DNA of 64,000 nucleotides from Cyclina sinensis (taxonomy: Eukaryota > Mollusca > Bivalvia > Venerida > Veneridae): assembly GCA_012932295.1 (NCBI GenBank), contig JAAONU010000002.1:17521388-17585387 (forward strand), read 5' to 3'. The position numbers and the translations under genes are program-made. Of the stretch, positions 10,228-22,464 are shown piece by piece (within the stretch, counting starts at the first letter, position 1; the number at the start of each line of letters is the position of its first letter). The notes beneath the pieces are model-generated. The model was not told the DNA's origin, searched no databases, and saw only the letters and a list, made by a program, of their open reading frames with translations.

Positions 10228-12905
10228 ATGTTCTTGAAGTAAGCTGTCAGTTGCCAGTTCCCAGTTGCCAGTTCAGTTGGCAACTGGCAACTGGCAGCCA
10301 ACTTCATAGTCCAGCTGCTAAATCAAACTTATTTGAAATCGTAGGTTCATGTAGCTGCAAGTTCTAAAAATTTGCGAATCGTCAACCGTCAATTGGTATT
10401 CAGATGCCAATTCGATATGTTTCATAGATTATTAATATTAACCGAATCAGCAACTGGAAGCTAGGTGCCAGTTCGTTAAAAATAGCGAATTGGCAACTGG
10501 CAACTGGCAGCCAGATGTCAGTTCGACAAGTATCATCAGTTATGAACTTAGAGTGAATTGGCAACTGGCAGCCAGATGCCAGGTAGTCAAGACATGCAAA
10601 TCTTCAACTGTCAATTAGTAGCCAGATGCCAATTCGACATTTATCATAAATTATTGATATTAACCGAATTGGCAACTGGCAACTGGCAGCCAGATGCCAA
10701 TTCGTTAAAGATTGCGAATTGGCAACTGTCAATTGGTAGCCAGGTGCCAATTCGACATTTATCATAAATTATTGATATTAAACGCATTGACAACTGGCAA
10801 CTGGCAGCCAGATGCCAATTCGTTAAGGATCGCAAATTGGCAACTGGCAACTGGCAACCATACCAGTTCGACAAGAATCATGAATTATGAACATAGAGTG
10901 AACTTGCAACTGGCAGCCAGTTGCCAGTTCGTCAAAATTTGCAAATCGCCAACTGTCAATTGGTAGCCAGAGGCAAATGCGACATTTATCATCAATTATT
11001 TATATTAACCAAATTGGACACTGGCAACTGACAGCTAGATGCCAATTCGTTAAAATTCGCGATTGGCAACTGGCAATATGCAGCAAGATGCCAGTTCGAC
11101 AAGTATCATGAATTCTGAACATAGAGTGAATTGGCAACTGGCAACTGGCAGCCAGATGCCAGTTCGTCAAAACTTGAGAATCGTCAACTGTCAATTTGAA
11201 GCAAGATGCCAATTCGACATTTATCACAAAGTTTTGATATTAACAGAATTGGCTACTGGCAACTATCAGCTAGATGCAAATTCGTTAAAGATCGCGAATC
11301 GGCAACTGGCAACCGGCAGCTAGATTCCAACCGGACAAGCATTATGAACTTTGGACAGTGACTGAATTGGCAACTGGCAACCAGATGCCAGTTCGTCAAA
11401 ACTTGCGAATCGTCAACTGTCAATTGGTAGCCAGATGCCATTTCGACAATTATCATAAATTATTGATATCAACTGAATTGGCAACTGGCAGCTAGATGCC
11501 AATTCGTTAAAGATCGCGAACTGGCAACTGGGAACCGTCAGATAGATTTCAACCGGACAAGCATTATGAATTATGGACATTGAATGAATTGGCAACTGGC
11601 AGTTGGCAGCCAGATGCCGGTTCGTCAAAACTTGCGAATATTCAACTGTCAGTTGGTAGCCCGATCCCATTTCGACAATGATCATAAATTATTGATATTA
11701 ACAGAATTGGCAACTGGCAACTGGCAGCTAGATGCCAATTCGTAAAGGATCGCGATTAGGCAACTGGTAGCTTGATGCCAGACTGACAAGCATTATGAAT
11801 GTTGGACATTTAGTGAATTGGCAACTGGCAACCGGCAGCCAGAAGCCAGTTCGTCAAAATTTGCGAATAGTCAACTGTCAGTTTGAAGCCAGATGCCAAT
11901 TTGACATTTATCATAGGTTATTGATATTACAGCTAGTTACCAATTCGTCAGAGATCGCGTACTTGCAACTTGCAACAGGCAGCTAGATTCCAATCCGACA
12001 AGCATTATGAATTTTGCTTTTTGAGTGAATAGGACTGGCAACTCGCCAACTTCATAGTACAGCTGCCAATTCAAATTTATTTGAAATCGTAGCTAGCTAC
12101 CAGCTGCTCAAAATTTGCGAATCGTTAACTGTCAATTGGCAGTCAAATACCAGTTCGATATGATTCATTAATAATTAATATTAACCGAATTGACAACTGG
12201 CAACTGGCAGCCAGATTCCAATCCGTCAAAGATCACGCATAGGCAACTGGCAGCTAGATGCCAATTTTACAAGCTTTATGAATTTGGAACATTGAGTGAA
12301 TTGGCAACTGGCAGCCAGATGCCAGTTCGACAAAATTCGCAATTCCTCAATTTTCAGTAGGAATCCAGATGCCAATTCGACCACTATCATGAATTATCGG
12401 TATTAAGTGAATTGGCAACTGGCAGCCAGATGCAAATTCGTGAAAGATCGCTAATTGTCAACTGGCAACTTGCAGCCAGATGCCAATTCCACAAGTACTA
12501 TGAATTATGAACATTGACTGAATTGGCAACTGGCAACTGGCAGCCAAAAGTCAGTTCGTTAAAATTTGCGAATCGTCAACTGTCAGTTGGTAGCCAGATG
12601 CAAATTCAACACTGATCATGAATTATTGCATTTAACCGAATTGGCAACTGGCAAATGGCAGCCAGATGCCAATTCTTCAAAGATCGCGAATTGGCAACTG
12701 GCAGCTTGATGCCAATTCGACAAGTATTATGAATTCTGAACATTGAGTAAATAGGCAACTGGCAACTGTTCGACAGGTATCATGAATTATAGTATGGTAG
12801 TCATAATTTGCAAATCCTCAACTGTCAATTGGTTGCCAGATGCAAATTTTTGGAGGTATCATGAATTACCGATTTCAATTCAACTGAATTGGCAACTGGC
12901 AGTCA
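10228..12905 (+). repeat. Left arm: 229-bp higher-order array of palindromes
   Basis: The basic block is quasi-palindromic: GAATTGGCAACTGGC ... GCCAGATGCCAATTC. Blocks recur about every 58 bp and are separated by short linkers (TTAAAGATCGCG, GACAAGTATCATGAATTAT). Four blocks form a higher-order unit. The marker TTATTGATAT or its variants occurs at about 10651, 10769, 10997, 11231, 11460, 11689, 11918, 12172, 12394, 12623 and 12865, giving a repeated spacing near 229 bp. Confidence 0.92.
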
Positions 12906-13102
12906 TTCCGTATCATTTGCTGATAAATAACAGTCTTTTTAGTTGTTAAGATTGTCCAGTGAAAAAAATGTGGTTACACAACTCCTGCTATTTATTTGTT
13001 GGCACTCTATTGGCCTTTGAAATTACAAATAGTCATGACTTCTAGCCCTCTTTTTATGAAACATAGCCCTTAATATTCTGATGGTTTTTTAAGCCACATT
13101 CT

Positions 13103-13193
13103 CAATCTCATTAAAATCAGATCATCGTTTTCGCTTCGTTACGCTAGTGAAGGGTAGTGGAGCGACAGTTAGGATATGATTTTAATGAGATTG
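13103..13193. mobile_element. MITE copy 2 with 10-bp target duplication
   Basis: A 91-bp copy of the element at 9690-9789, with the same 17-bp terminal inverted repeats (CAATCTCATTAAAATCA) and a shortened internal hairpin. It is flanked by GCCACATTCT at 13093-13102 and 13194-13203. It lies in the central spacer of the foldback element and therefore inserted after or within it. Confidence 0.93.
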
Positions 13194-13884
13194 GCCACAT
13201 TCTATAAAATATTTCAGTTCATGGACCTCAGAACTTTTTTAACCAGAACGCTCGTTCAATGGGTTTATAGTTATACTCCCTGTAATGTTACAAAAAGCCT
13301 TGTGTTCACGGTTGTTCCTTTATTTGCAAGGCTTTACCTGATCAGGCCATACGAATTAGAGTAGCTTTCTGGATGTTAATGCCGGAGATACGTGCTCCAT
13401 GAAATATCCAAAAATGATTTTAAGTTTAAGCAAATATTTAGTATCGGCAGTTTACTAGAACGGGTTAAGATGATAGACCTCAGTCCAGCGTTTGAAGGCC
13501 AAACGTCAACACCACATGTTCTTTCACTTTGAATACATTTCCTGCTTTATGGCTCTAGAATCATTTCACACAAACCTTCAAACTTCAGAGAACATAACTT
13601 TTTAATAGACAGTTAAACCCTGTGCATTTTGAGGTCCCTAGGTAAAAGCCATAGGAACATGAATTATATATTTCAACCGTAAAAATGGTAACCAGTTTGA
13701 AAAATTAACATTATAGGCAGTTTGGTTTTCATGAGTAAATTATCTAAATACAGTTTTGGATTGAAGGTGTTGCTGTAACACGAATGATGGTTATTATGCC
13801 GCAGTTCTTCAGGAAAGCAACCAAAGAAAACTCTCTTTTTTCAACAACAGATTCATTCTCGCAGCTGTTAACACTTTTCATACA

Positions 13885-14766
13885 ATATAAATAATTCATG
13901 ATATTTGTCGAATTGGCATCTGGCAGCCAGTTGCCAGTTGACAATTTGTGATCTTTAACAAACTGGCATCTGGCGGCCAGTTTCCAGTTGCCAATTCAGT
14001 TAATATCAATAATAAATGATTATTGTCGAATTGGCATTTGGCTGCCAGTTGCCAATTGACAATTCGCGATCTTTGACGAATTGGCATCTGGCTGCCAGTT
14101 GCCCGTTTATATCAGTTGATATTAGTTAATTCAGTTAATATCACTAATTCATGATATTCACCGAATTGACATCTGGCTGCCAGTTGCCAATTCGCAATCT
14201 TAAACAAATTGGCATCTGGCTGCCAATTGCCAGTTGCAAATTCAATTTATATCAATCATTCATGATACTTGTTGAATTGGCATCTAGCTGCCAGTTGCCA
14301 ATTGACAATTCGCAATCTTTGACGAATTGGCATCTGGCTGTTAGTTGCCAGTTACCAAATCAGTCAATATCAATAATTCATGGTATTTGTCGAATTGGCA
14401 TCTGGCCGCCACTTACCAGTTCCATATCTCTAACGAATTGGCATCTGGCTGTAAGTTGCCAGTTGCCAATTCAGTTAATATTAATAATTTATGATATTCG
14501 CCGAATTGGCATCCGGCTGCCAGTTGCCAGTTGCCAATTCTCGATCTTTTAACGAATTGGCATCTGGCTACCAGTTGCCAGATGCCAATTCAGTCAATAT
14601 CAATAATTCATGGTATTTGCCGAATTGGCATCTGACTTCTAGTTGCCAATTCGCAATCTTTTAACGTATTGGCATCTGGCTGCCTGTTGCCAGATCCCAA
14701 TTCAGTCAATATCAATAATTCATGGTATTCGCCGAATTGGCACCTGGCACCTAACTTCACGCACAC
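13885..14766 (-). repeat. Right arm: inverted copy of the palindromic array
   Basis: The same units as the left arm, in reverse-complement orientation (GAATTGGCATCTGGCTGCC ... GGCAACTGG read inverted), with linkers GATATTTGTC and CAGTTAATATCAATAATTC. The arm is about a third of the left arm's length. Confidence 0.9.
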
Positions 14767-15990
14767 GATACGGAGTCGATTGATTGAGTTGTAACGAATG
14801 AAAGATGAATATACCTTTGACGAATGTAAAATAAAGATACGGATTCGAGCGTGTGTTGACGCATGTTAGATAAAGATACGGAGTCGGCCAATTTTGCAAA
14901 TGTAAGAAGTTACGGAGTCGGCTGTGTTTTGACGAACGCAGATGAAGGTATGTAGTCGGCCGAGTTTTGACTGACGCAAGTGAATGTACTGAGTCGGCAA
15001 TGTCGTTACGAATGTTAGATAAAGGCACGTGGTCGGCATGTTGTAACGAATGTGAGATGTAAGTACTGAGTCGGCCGAGTCGTAACTAATTATATGAATG
15101 AATAAGAATGAGCAGAGTTGGCAGTGTTTTGGCGAAAATTAGATGAATTTACGGACTCGGCCGAGTTTGAACCTAGTCTGTCGAGTCGTGACGACTGTTC
15201 GAATACAGTACGGTGTCGACCGAGTTGTAACGAATGTGAGATGAAGGTATGGAGTCGGCCCTGTTCAGACAAATTTATCAGTAAGGTACGAAGTCGGCTT
15301 ATTTGTAACGAATTTAAGATGAAGAATCTTAGTGGGCTAGGTATGACGAGTGTGAAACAAGTCGGCCGAAAAGACTTTAATTTATGGAGTCATTCGTTGT
15401 GTGAGGGATGTAAGGTGAACGCACGAAATCAGCCGAGATGACATTCGATGAATGTTCAGAATCGACCTTGTTGTGATGATTGTGCGTAGCCAGCCGTGTT
15501 GTTACGAATGTACGAAAAAGAAAGATACATGGTCTTCTTGTACCGAATTTTTGCTGAAAGTACAGAGTCGCCCTGGTTGTGAGGAATGTTAAATGAAGGT
15601 ACCTAGTCGGCCGAGTTGTAAGGAATGTAAGAAGGAACCTAGTCTGCTGTGTCGATTGTTCGGTGACTGTACGGGTTCGACCGAGTAGTAACGAATGTAA
15701 TATGGAGGTACCTATATAGTAGTCCAGTTTGTAACGAATGAATGATGAAGGTACTTAGTTGGCCCGCTTGTAACGAATGCAAGATAAACGTATGTACCCA
15801 GTCGGTTGGTCGTAACGAATGTAAAATAAAGGTACAGAGTCTAGCGGGTTATAACAAATGCTTGATGACGGTATGGAGTCGTCGGAGTTCTAACGAAGTT
15901 AAGATGAAGGTACCTAGAAGCCCGAGTTTCAATGAATTTAAATAAAGGAACAGAATTAGCTGAGTTGTAACGAATGTTAAAGCAGCTCGT
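14767..15990 (+). repeat. Degenerate ~40-bp satellite, right block
   Basis: Direct-orientation continuation of the satellite seen at 9350-10227: GTTGTAACGAATGTAAGATG + AAGGTACGGAGTCGGCCGA. Period is about 39-41 bp in the better conserved part (15600-15960). Isolated units also occur at about 17936-17985 and 21403-21580. Confidence 0.88.
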
Positions 15991-16163
15991 TTACAGTTGA
16001 ACGGCAGACTTTTTTATTAAAGGTTTTTTTTCTAGTCTCCCTCACCCTGTTGGTGAAGTCTTTGTTTTCTGACAAAAAAAAAATACTCGGCTCGCGTAGG
16101 TCAGATTACACGGGAAAACGTATTTTTCGTAAACTGTCTATTTTCTACCTATTTTAGTTTATT

Positions 16164-16393
16164 TATCGTCAGTACCGGTTGCCCTTATGACCGACGCTCC
16201 CTAAAGAGATTAGTTATTTTAGTGCAAGATACAGAAAGCATCCCATTCAAGAGACACCCCGGGGTTTTTTGCATGCTCAGTGTACAGCACTGATACATGG
16301 GACCTCAGTTTAACGTCCCATCCGAAAAAGACAATTAGTAATGCTAGTGGAGGAGCTGGGGATCGATCCTGCGACCCCTGGGTTACCAGCCGT
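16164..16393 (-). mobile_element. tRNA-derived SINE, family S, copy 1 (head truncated)
   Basis: Shares long stretches with the copies at 47675-47942 and 63675-63875: AGATACAGAAAGCATCCCAT, TTTGCATGCTCAGTGTA and CTGATACATGGGACCTC. The tRNA-like head has a B box (GGATCGATCCC on the minus strand) but stops after the anticodon arm. Confidence 0.85.
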
Positions 16394-16841
16394 AAACTTG
16401 GGAAATTCCGGATAAATATAGAATACTGGATCCCCGAAGCATGTGCTTGCTGTATCACGTGGGACGTTCTGCAACATTGCGTCTTCACCAATAACATTAC
16501 AGACATTTGCTTCATGGATAAATGTTTCGAATCACTATATAACCAACATAAAGTACGAAAGTTTACAAGAATAAATCTTAGGGTCACCTTACTTCAAACA
16601 GACTTTTTTCTAATTTAAGCTGACAGATTCAATGTAACTCTTTATTGTCTCTGATAGTTGATTCTTTTCTTCTAAATATGGCAATCAATAACTTCATTCA
16701 AAGTGAAAACATATTTTCCACCGTACCTCTGATTTCTCTCAAATGAATTTCCAAACTCCGCGCACCGGTTACACTACGATCAGTAACCACTGCCTTCACA
16801 CGAATCACGTGATGATGGTCTTTTCACATGATTGTGTCAAG

Positions 16842-16991
16842 ATGGCGGATGCGCCAAAGAAACCCTTGAAAAATTGTTTCATCTGTGATAAACAGCGACA
16901 CTATAATTTGAGCTCTGCTGTCAAGTCTGCCGATATGATTGACAAAATTTCATTTCTGTTAAAAAAGAATTTTAGTACAGTAGTGACTTGA
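16842..16991 (+). CDS. Possible first exon or fragment: MADAPKK...CFIC zinc-finger-like peptide
   Basis: A 49-codon open frame starts at an ATG in excellent context, CAAGATGGCGGA, which is also a YY1-type promoter/5' UTR motif. It encodes MADAPKKPLKNCFICDKQRH followed by a basic/amphipathic stretch (SADMIDKISFLLKKNF) and stops at 16991. The CxxC followed by an amphipathic helix resembles the start of ZAD-like or other N-terminal zinc-binding domains, where further Cys would come from a second exon. A weak donor (ACA|GTAGTG) precedes the stop. No second exon was found. It could be a gene fragment carried by a repeat. Confidence 0.3.
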   Translation: MADAPKKPLKNCFICDKQRHYNLSSAVKSADMIDKISFLLKKNFSTVVT

Positions 16992-17459
16992 ATGATTTCT
17001 TTTTCAAAAGCGGCCATATTGTTTTGAAATAAACGTTGCGATATTAACAATTATTCTCATAATTTTTATGTTTCCGAAATTATTTTTATTTGAGTTCACA
17101 TCTAACACCTTAGAGTCTTGAAACATCAGTAAAACCGTGTTTACTTTTTAAAAAAAAAAATCAAAATTGAAAAAAATCATATCGTCAAAATTCTTGACGA
17201 AAAGGTTGTGATGGCAGAGATCTAATCATGTAAGGGGAGATCACTGCGTGGGAGATTGATGAATTTCATCGCTTGTTAACAAAACTGTTCATGATACTAC
17301 TTCCGGTCTCTTAAGCAATAAATAGAAATTAAATATTAAATAGTTGAACAAACTCAATATAAACATCTCAATCAACTTTCAGATTTATTGTATGAATAAA
17401 CTGAAGTCTATAGTTGACTTAATATGTTTTTGTAACGGATCCTGTTGATAAACACGAAT

Positions 17460-17545
17460 TAGTCTGGATTACCTGCCCCTGTCTGGTCCCCAGCGTACTT
17501 ACTACTAGATGAAGGGGCAGGTAAAGTACGCTGGGGACCAGACTA
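17460..17545. mobile_element. Small palindromic MITE with 9-bp target duplication
   Basis: An 86-bp element with ends TAGTCTGG ... CCAGACTA and strong internal inverted symmetry (GGTCCCCAGCGTACTT / AAGTACGCTGGGGACC; also TACCTGCCCC / GGGGCAGGTA). AACACGAAT flanks both sides (17451-17459 and 17546-17554). Confidence 0.88.
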
Positions 17546-17554
17546 AACACGAAT

Positions 17555-19690
17555 CAGCTGATAATATAATATCATTTTTAATATTCTGGCAATATTTTGA
17601 TAGCGATCGATGTTTGGGAGACAATTTAAATCAGATTTAAAGTAAAGTGACCTCAGACTTTCGTACATTGTGTTGGTTATATATAGTGGTTCGTGGAATT
17701 AATCAGTCATATGACGACACACGAAAATAGAAATTCTAAAAATAGGTTTTATACCGTTTGTAATGCTGTAGCGTTATGGTGGACAAACTGCACATTTTTC
17801 TACGATCACGAAATGTTGCATTGGGTGATTATATGTCTGTAGATGGGTATTGATAGACGTAATACACAGAGATAGTTTAAATCAAAATTTTAGTCATTGA
17901 CCATGTGTGAACGAGCTGCTTTAAATGGCGGAACGAAGTCAACCGAGTTCCGACGAGTGTTAGATGACGGTACGGAGTCGGCTAGTCTCAATATTTCGAC
18001 TGCAAGACCGACCGATTTACAAACTGATATTACATAGATGTCGGCCTTTACGTCTCAACCAGTTAGATTCAAAACTGTGTCGGAAATCGAACTGATTTAA
18101 ATTTCATTTTTTTCATTGCAACATGAAAATTTTCACACTGGCATGTTTATTTGTTGATATAAACCATAATTAGTCCTCAAAATATTTATAAAATGACAAA
18201 TATTAACTTTAATTACCTATTAAACCCAATTAGGTACCGGTTGTTTACATGTGGATGTGCAAACGCTGTAACCAATGAAAACGTTTCTTTTAATCTAAAC
18301 ATATTAGTACACTCCGGGAGACTGTACGCGTTAAAATCGCACACAAAGCGCTTTATCGTATAGACGTAATACAAATTTTCTGTTTTTTTTTTCTGAAAAT
18401 ATAAATTTGAACCTTTTGTATTTACTCCATTTATTTATTCTAAATTAATACATACATCACACATTCTTAACATGACACAGTTTTGATTTTGTGATTATTA
18501 TTGTAAAGATAGGATTTAATAAACTTAAATTGCCACCAGTCAAGGACACGATTCCTAATGTATGTTGTCAACAATTTTGTAATGTCAAGTAAAATTAAAA
18601 TTTGCTATTCCCTTTCCTGTATATTGTGGTTTTTTTTTTCTTTAATGAACATTTAAATATAATTTGGTTTTCGTAGCGTCTAGTATTTATTTAGTGTAAT
18701 CAGGCCTGACATAATAATATTTTGAACCTAGAGCCGTTTATTTCACCTATCCAAATTATATCATCTTTACTTTTCAAGTTTAAACTACAATATCCTATAA
18801 TCATATCATCCATACTGAGTTATAAAGACATTCCATATATGGTTTGTTTCGCTTATCCATAAATATTTTTCTAAAGATGTTTTCTAATTGCGTGCATGCC
18901 TTCAATACAAAAATTACGCAAATACGTATAAGTTATTTGTCATATATCAAATTTTATGGAATTTATTGCGAGCGAAGACCAATAACTTGCTTACAGTTTG
19001 TCATGTATGCACGTCGGCAACGTCCTCTAAGGTCTTGTTAAGACCGCCCTTTCATTTTGATTGACACCTCTAGCTTCCAAAAAGATGTCGATTGCCTGTC
19101 ATTCAAGTTGCCCCGAGTCTTTTTTCTACATGTACAGTTCAGTTTATAATGCCCGTATGTTATTCTAGTTATTTTGCTTAACTTCGCCCACATACCACAT
19201 GTCACGCGCTGTTCATATCAAAGAAAATAAGTCACATATTTTTTCATACAGATTATTTTATGCGATATATTTTTCAAATTTAAACTGAATATGGCCTCTC
19301 TGATTAGATAAGAAACTAGGGCAAACTGCAAACTCGATTTAATTTCAATTCCTGCTAAAGTAAAGGTTATTTTAAGGCCAAGTGATAAACAAACAGCTTT
19401 GCTTTTATCAAATGTTTGAAATTCTGATCGATTTTTAAAAATAAGTTTTTGAAAGTGCTTGTTTCCTGTGGACAGTTACAAGTAAATTTTACGGAACGTG
19501 GAAATAGATAAGGCTTAGTTATTCATACAAGTGACCGAAAAGAGAGGACAAAATATTGAACATTACGTACTGGAATTATAAGATGTTAAGTCATTATATT
19601 CAAAGTGGTTTACAGGCACTACAATATTAACACATTGTACACGCACAAATTGCACATTCCTTTTATTCACACCGTAACCTAACTCTCGAA
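17555..19690. other. Non-coding intergenic stretch
   Basis: AT-rich sequence without recognisable exons. Only an isolated copy of the ~40-bp satellite unit (about 17936-17985) stands out. Confidence 0.4.
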
Positions 19691-19897
19691 AGACACGGAA
19701 AACTGACCGGCGGATTGGGGAATGTGATTGACAAGATATATGGCGACCTGACAGATGTGGGGAAACGCCAAGGAAAAGAGATCTCAAAAAGATTAGAGAA
19801 TTTGGAATTCTTTGTAGATTTTCTTCGAGAGGAAAATCTCACGTCCGAGAAAAAAGCCAGGTCGGGCCTTTCAAAGTTTTTCAAAAGCCAACAATAA
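19691..19897 (+). pseudogene. Open frame with a weak histidine-phosphatase-like start
   Basis: The frame encodes RHGKLTGGLGNVIDKIYGDL followed by TDVGKRQGKEISKRLENLEF and a charged tail ending at TAA. 'RHG' followed by 'LT..G..Q' is the spacing seen at the N-terminus of histidine phosphatases, and the composition looks protein-like. There is no convincing ATG in frame, nothing homologous upstream, and the reading stops early. It may be a decayed exon; chance similarity is possible. Confidence 0.18.
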
Positions 19898-22464
19898 CAT
19901 TAAAGTAGATATTAAAAAAAAACTGTGCCAGAAAACCAAACTGTGCTAAAAAAAACTAGACAGGGCAATGCGTGTTGCCCAATGATTGAATGGCGTTGGC
20001 CAGAGAAAGAAACAGCTTAATTAATATTAACCTAGGACGTTTACTTGCCACTTTCCATGCCTTTTCGGAATATCAGTATGATAATGCGCAAAACCTTTGA
20101 CGCTATAATAATACAATAAAATGATGTGTATTCTGCAACAAAATTTACGCGATATAAGGCAGTATGTCACCTTGAAATGTGCTAAAGTTATACAGATTTA
20201 TACGGAACTTAAGCATCATAGCGAGGTTTAGCAGTCCTTTAATGGCGGACGGTCACGTGACCTTCGAAATGGGGCGGTCAATTTATCAATTATGGAACGG
20301 TTTATAGTCAGCATTCACAGTATATGGGATCTTATGTGGGTATAACTTCAGTGGAAATATCGTTAATTTTCCTAAGGCGCTTTAATGTTTAAAATTGCAA
20401 AAGTTGCAATGGTGCAGTAACGTCGTTTTGGCAAACATAGCTTTTGTTACATTCTTGTTAAAATGTTTCCATTTATGGAGCAGAGTTCTTTGATAATGCA
20501 ATAAATTATATTTACAATGTAGTACTGTGTTGTAAATTAAAAAGAGTGCTTTATAAAAAAATACCTCCGTCCGAAATAACCCACATATGTTGTTCTGAAT
20601 TGCCATTATGGTATTTTGTTCAGAAATACAAGAGATGTTTTAACACATTGTACTGACTTTTGTCTGGTACAAAAAGAAATTTCGCCATTCACTCTGTGCA
20701 AATTCAATATGACGGAACATGGTCTCAGAAAATCTCACAAAAATAATGAACTTGCGGCATAATTAATCGCTGATACAGATTACGCTTTTATATCTTCCTA
20801 CAGCCCTATGTGAATATGTATACATTCTATGTATACAAATAAAGATAATTCTCTTTGAAAATAACATTATGTATGCATACATGTATTTAGCTATCCAAAT
20901 ATACATAACATGATTAAGTTTCATTCATATCATCCCTTTATGCTAACTAAAAAAAATCTTGTAGAAACTACGATAGTCCCCTTTTCAATTGACTGCGTTA
21001 ACAACGGATTTCCCGCAGTACATATTTCAACCCGTTGAGGTTTAAAAAAATAAAACCGATCGATAAACTGCCGTCAGGTAGAGTTCTAGCGGTGTCCAAC
21101 AAAAACATGTTGACATGTGTAGGGTTTATAAGTGTTATGCATAAAAAACATAAAATTTTCTTATCTATTTTCTCTTATATTGATTCAGTTTGGAATAAGC
21201 TTTACAGCTATGTATTTTATTTCAAGAAATATTGAGTGTAACTATACATTTGAAGCCGTCAAAGTTAGCGACGAGATTCTGGTCGCTGGCATATACACAT
21301 AGAAGAAAAACTTTCCGCATTGTTTTGAATCGTAAGTGGGTTGTGCGCGAAGGGCGACCATCGTCTATATAATAAAGAGCCCTGGCGCACAATTTGTTGG
21401 GCTAGGAGTCGGCCGGATTGTAACGAATTGAACATTAAGGTACCTAGTCGGCCGCGTAGTATCGAGTGCTTGATGAAATTCCGGAGTTGTCCGGGTTTAA
21501 ACTGAATTAAAATAAAGGCACAGAGTCGGCGGGGTTCTAACGAATGTTAGATGGCAACACAGAGTTGGTGGAGTTGTAATGAATATTTCTTTTATTTTAT
21601 ACCTGATATGAAATTTTGCAGCTTGAGTAGTAAGTCATCCGCGGAAGCAAAGCGATGATGTTTCAAGAGATTAAGTAATTCCAATATAAATTCTATATGA
21701 ACGCTTCATTCTAGGTGTCGATATATGGCAAATTTACTCTAATTTAAACAGTTATCTTTTCTGATATTCTATAGGCAATACAAAGAAAATAGTTCATTAT
21801 TTTATGAACTTGCCATTGCTGAGATATAAGCCGACTTAATCAAGTTCATCAATTTAATACATTATGTGGGAAAATTAACAGCATTTCCTTTTTTGTGTAC
21901 ACAGGTCGCCTATCTAAATACAATAATACGGCTGCCCGTGAAATCCATAAAAGATTAAAAGACACGTAAATATTCAATTAAGCCAGCATGCATCGAGCAT
22001 AGAATTGGTTATCAGTTTTATCCTAGATGTCAAACTGTCGCTTTATAAATGCATAGTTCAGTAAAAGCGTGAAGTGATTGAACATCGCGACAATGTGCTG
22101 CCTTCCTGGATATCCATTAAACTTACAGTAGATGTTGAAATAGCAATCGCGATAATAAAATACACGAGAAAATGTCTCATATCATATCGCTTGAAAAAAT
22201 CAATGTTATGTTGGGATACATTAAAATATACAATTACAAGATAGAGAGGTATATTATGGATGCTACGCTTCAGTGAACACACGCTATTACATCCATATTG
22301 GGAATTGTAAAAGTTGCGAGTTTTTTTTTCTTTACACTGGAAAGTAAACATACCCGGATATTAAATTTACTTACAATTGACATTTCATTGATATTAGGCT
22401 TCGGTTTTTGAAATTATTGTTTTGTGAAGAATTGTGAAGAAAATAAAAAGAGGAAACAAATAGC
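19898..22464. other. Non-coding upstream region of the receptor gene
   Basis: AT-rich, with no exon recognised. It contains isolated units of the ~40-bp satellite at about 21403-21580 (GAGTCGGCCGGATTGTAACG and variants). Confidence 0.45.

Larger units (their letters stand above)
10228..14766. mobile_element. Foldback-like element with palindromic satellite arms
   Basis: A 4.5-kb structure inserted in the ~40-bp satellite. The ends are imperfect inverted repeats: ATGTTCTTGAAGTAAGCTG at the left, and the reverse complement of the right end reads GTGTGCGTGAAGTTAGGTG. GATACGGAG lies immediately outside both ends (10219-10227 and 14767-14775), a candidate 9-bp target duplication. The left arm (10228 to about 12905) is a tandem array and the right arm (about 13885-14766) is the same repeat inverted. 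A non-repetitive spacer of about 980 bp contains no coding sequence but carries a MITE. This resembles Drosophila Foldback elements (long inverted repeats made of tandem repeats, 9-bp duplications). Because GATACGGAG is itself a satellite motif, the duplication could be coincidental. Confidence 0.75.

Noticed and set aside
10558..11986. Many short open frames on both strands with NWQLATGSQ-like peptides
   Set aside because: Produced by the palindromic satellite arm; both strands give similar peptides because the unit is self-complementary.
10228..14766. CRISPR-like look (regular palindromic repeats with linkers)
   Set aside because: Linkers are themselves repeated, the genome is eukaryotic, there are no cas genes, and the arms are inverted to each other.
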